Shown one piece after another: positions 58,450 through 64,000 of a stretch of 64,000 bases of DNA (positions within the stretch are counted from its first letter, which is position 1; the number at the start of each line of letters is the position of its first letter). The notes beneath the pieces were generated by a model. It ran no database searches and was not told where the DNA came from. It saw only the letters and a program-made list of their open reading frames with translations. The position numbers and the translations under genes are program-made. The DNA comes from Butyrivibrio sp. (GTDB taxonomy: Bacteria > Bacillota > Clostridia > Lachnospirales > Lachnospiraceae): contig NZ_SVFW01000017.1 in NCBI RefSeq assembly GCF_015056685.1, positions 1-64,000 on the forward strand, read 5' to 3'.

Positions 58450-60708
58450 ATGGAAAAAGAAATAGTTAAGGGATACATAGATCATTTTATATATAAGAAC
58501 GAGGAAAATGGTTACGGCGTAGTGAACCTTATTGTGGATGAAGAGGAGGTCACCTGCACCGGAACCTTTAAGGATGCTGATGTGGGAGATACTCTCGAGA
58601 TTGAGGGAATCTACGTTAATCATCCTGTATACGGCCAGCAGCTAAAGGTGAGCTCATACAAGATAACAGTGCCTGATGATGCGGTATCAATGCAGAGGTA
58701 TCTTGGTTCAGGTGCCATACGTGGAATCGGAGAGGCACTGGCTGCACGAATTGTTAAAAAATTTGGTGCAGATACCTTCAGAATTATTGAGGATGAGCCT
58801 GAAAGATTGGCTGAAATAAAGGGAATAAGTGAAAAGAAAGCCATAGATATTGCCATGCAGATGGCAGAAAAAAGAGAAATGCGAGATGCCATGATCTTTT
58901 TACAGAAATATGGTATCAGCAACAATATGGCGGTTAAGATATTCAATAACTATGGAACCAGAGTTTACGGGATAATTCAGGAGAATCCTTATCAGCTTGC
59001 TGACGATATAAGCGGAATCGGCTTTAAGACTGCTGATGAGATTGCTGCCAAAGTCGGAATTCGCGTGGATTCTGAGTACCGCATCAGAAGCGGCATTCTT
59101 TTTACTTTGCTTCAGAGTTCGCTTGATGGAAATACCTACCTTCCCATGGAGGAGCTTGTTTCCAAGACTGAAGAGCTGCTTGTGCAGACTCCGGACCAGA
59201 TGATTGATTCTGACAGCATAAGGACTCAGATTCAGAATCTGATGATGGACAAAAAACTTATAGCAAAAAATAATGACAACATTTTCTCTGCGAATTTCTA
59301 TTATGAAGAGCAGGGCTCCGCGGTGATGCTCTCTGACCTCAATATTGCAGAGAATGTATCCCCTGCTGATGAAGAGAGATACAGGCAGAGGATCCTTGAT
59401 ATAGAGAAAAGAAAGAACCTTCAGCTTGATGACCTTCAAAGAGAGGCTGTGCTGAAGAGTATCTCAAACGGAATTGTCATAATAACAGGTGGCCCCGGTA
59501 CAGGTAAGACCACTACCATCAATACAATAATTGAATATTATGCTAGCGAAGGTCTTGATATCCTCCTTGCTGCGCCCACAGGAAGAGCGGCCAAGAGAAT
59601 GACAGAGGCAACCGGGTACGAGGCCAGAACTATTCACAGACTTCTGGAGGTATCAGGGCAGGTTGGCGATGATGACACCAAGTCAGGAGCAGTCAGATTT
59701 GAGAGGAACAGGGATAACCCGCTAGAGGCAGATGCCATCATTATAGACGAGATGTCTATGGTGGATATCCATCTCTTTTACGCCTTATTGAAGGCACTTG
59801 TGCCAGGCGTGCATCTGATCCTTGTGGGAGACAGTTCACAGCTCCCAAGTGTAGGACCGGGACAGGTTCTTGCGGATCTTATATCCAGCGGAAGATTTCC
59901 AACCATATATCTGCAAAAGATATTCAGGCAGGCTGAGGAGAGCGATATCGTTATGAACGCCCACAGGATCCACAATGGTCAGAAGCCGGTGCTTGATAAT
60001 AAGAGTAAGGATTTCTTTTTCCTGGAAAGAAATGACGCAAATGTCATATACAAGCACATGATCCAGCTCATAAGGGACAAGCTTCCGGGATATGTGGGAG
60101 CACAGCCTTATGATATACAGGTTCTGACACCAATGAAAAAGGGCCCCCTTGGTGCGATCCAGCTCAATCTGATCCTGCAGGAGTATCTCAACCCTCCGGA
60201 TAAGTCCAAAAAAGAACATGTCTATGGGGAGCTTACTTTGAGAGAAGGCGACAAGGTCATGCAGATAAAGAATAACTACCAGGCTCAGTGGGAAGTTGTT
60301 GGCAAGCACAATATTCCGGTGGATTCGGGACTTGGCGTATTTAACGGCGACATGGGGATTGTCAGAGAGATAAACGAATATTCCCAGGACGTAGTGGTGG
60401 AATTTGATGAGCACAGGAGAGTCAGATATCCTTTTTCTGAACTGGATGAACTTGAGCTTTCCTATGCAATTACTATCCACAAGTCCCAGGGAAGTGAGTA
60501 TCCTGCCGTTATTATGCCCCTTTTAGGTGGACCCAGGATGCTGCTTAACAGGAACCTTCTTTACACGGCAGTCACAAGAGCCAAGAATACCGTGTGCATT
60601 TTGGGCAGCAGCCAGACAGTCCTCAACATGACAGCCAATGAGCAGCAGTTGAAAAGATATACCGGACTTAAAGATAGAATTAGAGAAGTATTTGATGCAG
60701 ATAATTGA
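58450..60708 (+). CDS. recD2: RecD2 family ATP-dependent DNA helicase
   Basis: 752 residues. N-terminal OB-like region and helix-hairpin-helix repeats (LGSGAIRGIGEALAARIV, DDISGIGFKTADEIAAKVGI), then SF1B helicase: Walker A TGGPGTGKTTTIN (about 345-357), APTGRAAKRMTEATG, DEMSMVDI, VGDSSQLPSVGPG, and C-terminal SYAITIHKSQGSEY, YTAVTRAK. RecD2 is a stand-alone 5'-3' helicase in bacteria without RecBCD. Its stop overlaps comFC. Confidence 0.95.
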   Translation: MEKEIVKGYIDHFIYKNEENGYGVVNLIVDEEEVTCTGTFKDADVGDTLEIEGIYVNHPVYGQQLKVSSYKITVPDDAVSMQRYLGSGAIRGIGEALAARIVKKFGADTFRIIEDEPERLAEIKGISEKKAIDIAMQMAEKREMRDAMIFLQKYGISNNMAVKIFNNYGTRVYGIIQENPYQLADDISGIGFKTADEIAAKVGIRVDSEYRIRSGILFTLLQSSLDGNTYLPMEELVSKTEELLVQTPDQMIDSDSIRTQIQNLMMDKKLIAKNNDNIFSANFYYEEQGSAVMLSDLNIAENVSPADEERYRQRILDIEKRKNLQLDDLQREAVLKSISNGIVIITGGPGTGKTTTINTIIEYYASEGLDILLAAPTGRAAKRMTEATGYEARTIHRLLEVSGQVGDDDTKSGAVRFERNRDNPLEADAIIIDEMSMVDIHLFYALLKALVPGVHLILVGDSSQLPSVGPGQVLADLISSGRFPTIYLQKIFRQAEESDIVMNAHRIHNGQKPVLDNKSKDFFFLERNDANVIYKHMIQLIRDKLPGYVGAQPYDIQVLTPMKKGPLGAIQLNLILQEYLNPPDKSKKEHVYGELTLREGDKVMQIKNNYQAQWEVVGKHNIPVDSGLGVFNGDMGIVREINEYSQDVVVEFDEHRRVRYPFSELDELELSYAITIHKSQGSEYPAVIMPLLGGPRMLLNRNLLYTAVTRAKNTVCILGSSQTVLNMTANEQQLKRYTGLKDRIREVFDADN

Positions 60709-61414
60709 AAATGTTCTGAATCTCATTTATCCAAGGCGTTGTCCTGTCTGCGACAATGTCCTTAGATATAAAGAGTCTAAAGACCTCGTTCATGAGGAGT
60801 GCAAAAAGAAAATAAAATATATTGGAAGCCATGTCTGCGAGAAATGTGGAAAACCCTTGAAGTTATCTGACCAGTCAGAGTACTGCGCAGACTGTATGGC
60901 TATCAGACATAGATTCAACCGGGGATTTTCGGTTTTTAGTTACAGAAGTATCTCAGGATCCATCTACAGATTTAAGTATATGGGACGCAGGGAGTACGCT
61001 GATTTTTATGCAAAAGAAACTGCAAGAAAGCTTGGGAAAAAGCTAAACAGGCTTGGGATTGATGCAATAATACCTGTTCCCATGCATAAGGATAAGCAGT
61101 ATTTGAGAGGATACAATCAGGCAGCAGAATACGCTTTAAGGCTTTCAAAGCTGACAGACATCCCTATGTATGACGATGTGATTGTCAGGACCAGAGCCAC
61201 CAGACCCATGAAGGAACTGGACCTTCGTGGGCGCCGCAATAATTTGAAAAAGGCTTTTAATATAATAAGAAATGATGTAAAATTTAAGTGTATACTCATT
61301 ATCGATGACATCTATACAACTGGAAGTACCATTGATGAGATCGCCCATGAGTTTCAGATGGCAGGAGTTAAGGAAATATATTTTCTTACGCTGGCTATCG
61401 GGCAAACTACTTAA
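60695..61414 (+). CDS. comFC: ComFC-like phosphoribosyltransferase
   Basis: 239 residues. Zinc-binding N-terminus CPVCDN..CEKCGKPL..CADC (about 13-68) and a PRTase domain with the PRPP loop ILIIDDIYTTGST (about 199-211). Member of the ComF family needed for DNA uptake in competent species; the gene is also present in many non-competent Firmicutes, so competence is not shown. It overlaps recD2 by 14 bases. Confidence 0.92.
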   Translation: MQIIENVLNLIYPRRCPVCDNVLRYKESKDLVHEECKKKIKYIGSHVCEKCGKPLKLSDQSEYCADCMAIRHRFNRGFSVFSYRSISGSIYRFKYMGRREYADFYAKETARKLGKKLNRLGIDAIIPVPMHKDKQYLRGYNQAAEYALRLSKLTDIPMYDDVIVRTRATRPMKELDLRGRRNNLKKAFNIIRNDVKFKCILIIDDIYTTGSTIDEIAHEFQMAGVKEIYFLTLAIGQTT

Positions 61415-61434
61415 GATAAATGGAGGTCAGATTT

Positions 61435-61842
61435 ATGAACTTACGGAATTGTTCAAGATGCGGAAAAATGTTTAATTACATTGGTGGACAGCCAATCTGT
61501 GAGCCTTGCAAAAAGGCGATTGAAGAGGATTTTCAAAAGGTTAAAGCATACATACAGGAAAATCCTGCTGCAGATTTAAAAAAGATTGCTGAAGATAATG
61601 AAGTTACCACCAAACAGATTCAGCAGTGGATCCGTGAGGAAAGACTGATGTTCTCTGAAAGTTCACCGCTTAAGATGACCTGCGAGAAGTGCGGTGATCG
61701 TATTTTAACAGGAAGATTTTGTGCTAAATGTAAGGCAAGCATGGCAAATAATCTTAACGATACATTTGCTAAGCCTAAGCCAGCTATCCAGCAGCCGGTT
61801 AAACAAGATAAGAAAGCTGGAATGCGCTTCCTGGATACATAA
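61435..61842 (+). CDS. YvyF-like flagellar-operon zinc protein
   Basis: 135 residues. Two zinc knuckles flank a helix-turn-helix: CSRCGKMFNYIGGQPICEPC at the start and CEKCGDRILTGRFCAKC (about 80-96), with DLKKIAEDNEVTTKQIQQWI between. It matches the family called flagellar operon protein (YvyF/TIGR03826), placed after comFC as in Bacillus comF-yvyF-flgM. GGAGG precedes ATG 61,435. flgM does not follow here. Confidence 0.88.
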   Translation: MNLRNCSRCGKMFNYIGGQPICEPCKKAIEEDFQKVKAYIQENPAADLKKIAEDNEVTTKQIQQWIREERLMFSESSPLKMTCEKCGDRILTGRFCAKCKASMANNLNDTFAKPKPAIQQPVKQDKKAGMRFLDT

Positions 61843-61851
61843 GGAGCAAAA

Positions 61852-62247
61852 ATGTTAAATGAAGACAAAGTCATTTTGATGACCAAAATGGCTGCATTTA
61901 TGGATCGTGAAGGCAAAAAGAACGGAGCAATCAATTCCTATTTCAGGAGTGATTACATTGGCTTTAATATACTTAAGTCAGTGATCAGCGCAACAGTTGT
62001 CTTTGCTATTTGTGTTGGGGCTTATGCTCTTTACGATTTCGAAAATGTTTTATCTAATCTTTACAATACAGATAATTTATTGGCTATTGGCAGGAGGTAT
62101 CTTATATACTACCTCCTGCTTGTTGGCGTGTATTCTCTTGTTTCATATATTATTTATTCCTATCGTTATTCCAAGATGCGTAAGAATATGAGACAGTATT
62201 ATGGGGATCTTAAAAAGCTAGCTAGAATGTACGAGAAGGAAAAGTGA
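61852..62247 (+). CDS. Small two-helix membrane protein, family unknown
   Basis: 131 residues. Cytoplasmic N-terminus (about 1-38) with many charges; membrane helices about 40-62 (VISATVVFAICVGAYALYDF) and 84-106 (YLIYYLLLVGVYSLVSYIIY); a charged basic tail. No known domain recognised. GGAG before the ATG, 9 bp after the yvyF-like gene and 4 bp before the next membrane protein, so the three are one unit. Confidence 0.8.
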   Translation: MLNEDKVILMTKMAAFMDREGKKNGAINSYFRSDYIGFNILKSVISATVVFAICVGAYALYDFENVLSNLYNTDNLLAIGRRYLIYYLLLVGVYSLVSYIIYSYRYSKMRKNMRQYYGDLKKLARMYEKEK

Positions 62248-62251
62248 TATT

Positions 62252-63193
62252 ATGACATCATTATTGGAATTAAAGCAGTATATCAAAAGATTTTATATCA
62301 AGAACGAAACATATCTTACATATGTCTGGAAGTTCTTACTTTCACTTATTTCAGTTGCAGTTATCAACAATAAGCTTGGGTATATGAGCTCTCTGAACAA
62401 TATGGCGATTGTTCTGATGGCATCACTTTTGTGCGCTATTTTACCTGCAAACTTTATCATTGTTATTTCAGCAGCATTCATTGTGGGACATCTCTTTGCG
62501 CTGGCTCCTGAGTGTGCGCTGGTCACAGCGATAATCTTTGTCCTTATGTTTTTGTTGTATTTTAGATTTTCACCAAAAGATACTTTGGCAGTTGTACTTA
62601 CTCCATTGTTCTATTTTATGGGCCTTCCTTACGTGATGCCTCTTGCAATGGGACTTTTGGGCACACCTGCTTCAATGGTATCAGTTGGATTTGGAGTAGT
62701 AGTAGCATTCCTTATTTCATATTTTTCTTCAAATGCCACAGCTTTTGGAAGTGATGGCGTTGAGGAAGCAGCCAATGAATTCCAGTCGATAGTGTCAGGA
62801 ATTGTTGGAAACAAGTCAATGATGGTTATGATAGTTGCATTTGCAATTACAATTGTTATTGTATATTTGATTCGCAGATCTTCTGTTGATAACTCCTGGA
62901 AGATTGCTATTTCAGCAGGTGCCATATCACTTATTATCTGTATTCTTGTTGGTAATCTTATCTTCGATACAGATATTGCTTTGGCAGGAGTGATAATCGG
63001 AACTGTTGTATCTGCACTTCTTATGCTGGTAGTTGAGTTCTTCTCATTCAGCCTTGACTATAGCAGAACAGAGAAAGTGCAGTTCGAGGATGATGAATAT
63101 TACTACTATGTAAAGGCTGTACCTAAGGTTACAGTTTCAACACCTGAGAGAAGAGTTAAGAAAATAAACCGCGCCAGAGAACAGCGCAGATGA
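62252..63193 (+). CDS. Polytopic membrane protein upstream of cdaA, family unknown
   Basis: 313 residues with eight to nine membrane helices between about 25 and 270 (for example NMAIVLMASLLCAILPANFI, LPYVMPLAMGLLGTPASMV), and a C-terminal acidic stretch EDDEYYYYVKAVPKV and basic end. No transporter signature is recognised. Four bases after the previous gene and 16 bp before cdaA, so probably co-expressed with the c-di-AMP synthase. Confidence 0.8.
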   Translation: MTSLLELKQYIKRFYIKNETYLTYVWKFLLSLISVAVINNKLGYMSSLNNMAIVLMASLLCAILPANFIIVISAAFIVGHLFALAPECALVTAIIFVLMFLLYFRFSPKDTLAVVLTPLFYFMGLPYVMPLAMGLLGTPASMVSVGFGVVVAFLISYFSSNATAFGSDGVEEAANEFQSIVSGIVGNKSMMVMIVAFAITIVIVYLIRRSSVDNSWKIAISAGAISLIICILVGNLIFDTDIALAGVIIGTVVSALLMLVVEFFSFSLDYSRTEKVQFEDDEYYYYVKAVPKVTVSTPERRVKKINRAREQRR

Positions 63194-63209
63194 TCTATAA
63201 AGGAACACC

Positions 63210-64000
63210 ATGGAACAAATAGATTTTTTATTTGATTTCAACAGAACAAGTTTGCACATGCCAACTGTGAGATTCTCAGATATACTGGAGATTTTTATTA
63301 TCGCGTTTCTGGTATATCATATTTTGGTGTGGGCAAAAAATACAAGGCTATGGTCACTTTTAAAGGGTGTCATAGTCATTGTTGTGTTTATTTTGGTTGC
63401 AGCTCTTTTCAATATGTCCACAATTTTGTGGATTGTGGAAAGAGTTTTCAGTATAGCTATTATTGCGATGGTTGTTATCCTGCAACCGGAACTTCGTAAG
63501 GCTTTGGAAGAGCTGGGCAGGAAAAATTTCTTTTCCAATGTGTTATCACTTGGTGACCCAAAGACACAGGGAAGATTCTCAGACAGGACTTTGAATGAAA
63601 TAGTAAGAGCCTGCGTGGAAATGGCTAAAGTCAGAACGGGTGCTCTGATAGTTATTGAGAATAATCATCCTTTAACTGAATTTGAACGCACAGGAATTGA
63701 GGTTGACGGAATAGTAACAAGTCAGCTTCTTATCAATATTTTTGAGCACAACACTCCACTTCATGACGGAGCAGTTGTGATAAAGGGTGACAGGGTAACA
63801 GCTGCCACATGTTATTTGCCACTTTCTGACAACATGGGGATAGGTAAGGAACTTGGAACAAGACATCGTGCCGGTGTAGGTGTTTCTGAGGCAACAGATT
63901 CTCTTACGATCATTGTTTCTGAGGAAACAGGAAAGATCAGTATCGCTTATGAAGGCGAACTTGAGAGAGCTGTTGACAGCGACAGATTAAGGGAACGCCT
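63210..64000 (+). CDS. cdaA: Diadenylate cyclase CdaA (partial, runs off the window)
   Basis: 263 codons visible; no stop before the edge. Membrane helices at about 24-42, 46-66 and 70-92, then the DisA_N domain with LHDGAVVIKGDRVTAATCYLP (core HDGAVVIKGD, about 185-194) and GTRHRAGVGVSE (RHR, about 215-226), the DGA and RHR catalytic motifs. Makes c-di-AMP at the membrane. In Firmicutes cdaA is normally followed by cdaR and glmM. AAAGGA precedes ATG 63,210. Confidence 0.95.
   Translation, partial: MEQIDFLFDFNRTSLHMPTVRFSDILEIFIIAFLVYHILVWAKNTRLWSLLKGVIVIVVFILVAALFNMSTILWIVERVFSIAIIAMVVILQPELRKALEELGRKNFFSNVLSLGDPKTQGRFSDRTLNEIVRACVEMAKVRTGALIVIENNHPLTEFERTGIEVDGIVTSQLLINIFEHNTPLHDGAVVIKGDRVTAATCYLPLSDNMGIGKELGTRHRAGVGVSEATDSLTIIVSEETGKISIAYEGELERAVDSDRLRER

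Noticed and set aside
61435..61842. Transcription factor acting on comFC
   Set aside because: The helix-turn-helix-like centre between zinc knuckles fits the YvyF flagellar-operon family better; no operator or regulatory evidence.

Overview
The window is chromosomal DNA of a moderately AT-rich, motile, Gram-positive-type anaerobe in the Clostridia, most likely a Lachnospiraceae member of the Butyrivibrio/Pseudobutyrivibrio kind. The evidence is gene content and order: hrcA-grpE-dnaK-dnaJ behind a CIRCE operator, a type III glutamine synthetase, paired glgC/glgD, a DUF6465 protein, the IreB-RuvX-DUF1292 cluster, MreB followed by flagellar rod genes (the Bacillus mbl-flhO-flhP order), DnaD and a DnaI-type helicase loader, and CdaA at the right edge. 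The genus is inference from family knowledge; no marker sequence was searched.

Layout. 0-6.5 kb: a HAD phosphatase, two long hairpin repeats, then a leftward block dnaD > dnaI-like > prs and, upstream of it, murC. A cluster of DnaA-box-like 9-mers lies upstream of dnaD. 6.7-13.7 kb: glgC-glgD (glycogen), spoVG, pth-mfd. 13.75-15.15 kb: no genes, but an elaborate 1.37-kb inverted-repeat element. 15.2-18.3 kb: a U32-like protein of unknown role and an ABC exporter, both leftward, with a second copy of the long hairpin repeat between them. 18.5-20.4 kb: an aminotransferase and a lysine/alanine-rich DUF6465 protein. 20.4-29.8 kb: heat-shock operon, then prmA, rsmE, a cysteine desulfurase and thiI, so chaperones run into ribosome and tRNA modification. 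29.9-36.8 kb: an HPr-like protein lacking the active His, mtaB, then ireB-ruvX-DUF1292-RNase J-MltG-like-trmR-trhP. 36.9-42.2 kb: glnN, tRNA-Gln(CUG), acyl-ACP thioesterase, CvfB, a CPBP protease and a small YjfB-type motility protein on the minus strand. 42.4-47.7 kb: a PucR/CdaR-type regulator, ftsE-ftsX-M23 hydrolase-S41 protease (cell-wall splitting at division). 47.8-49.9 kb: PP2C phosphatase, Ser/Thr kinase and an 80-residue membrane protein. 50-54.9 kb: uvrB-uvrA. 55.1-58.4 kb: mreB, two rod/hook genes and a FlgJ-type rod-binding protein. 58.4-64 kb: recD2, comFC, a YvyF-type zinc protein, two membrane proteins and the 5' part of cdaA.

Most of the window is conserved housekeeping sequence. 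The unusual material is non-coding: (i) the 13,767-15,139 element, with about 220-bp inverted arms that are themselves palindromic, and inside them an 11-mer (GGGYATATASS) repeated eight times in the order ++-- ++--; (ii) a family of roughly 200-nt hairpins at 803-998, 1034-1246 and 16,377-16,572 whose apical loop is almost invariant while the stems change with compensation; (iii) DnaA-box-like repeats in front of the dnaD/dnaI genes; (iv) a perfect 10-bp dyad straddling the tRNA-Gln promoter just after glutamine synthetase; (v) two sigma-28-type promoters, for yjfB and flgG.
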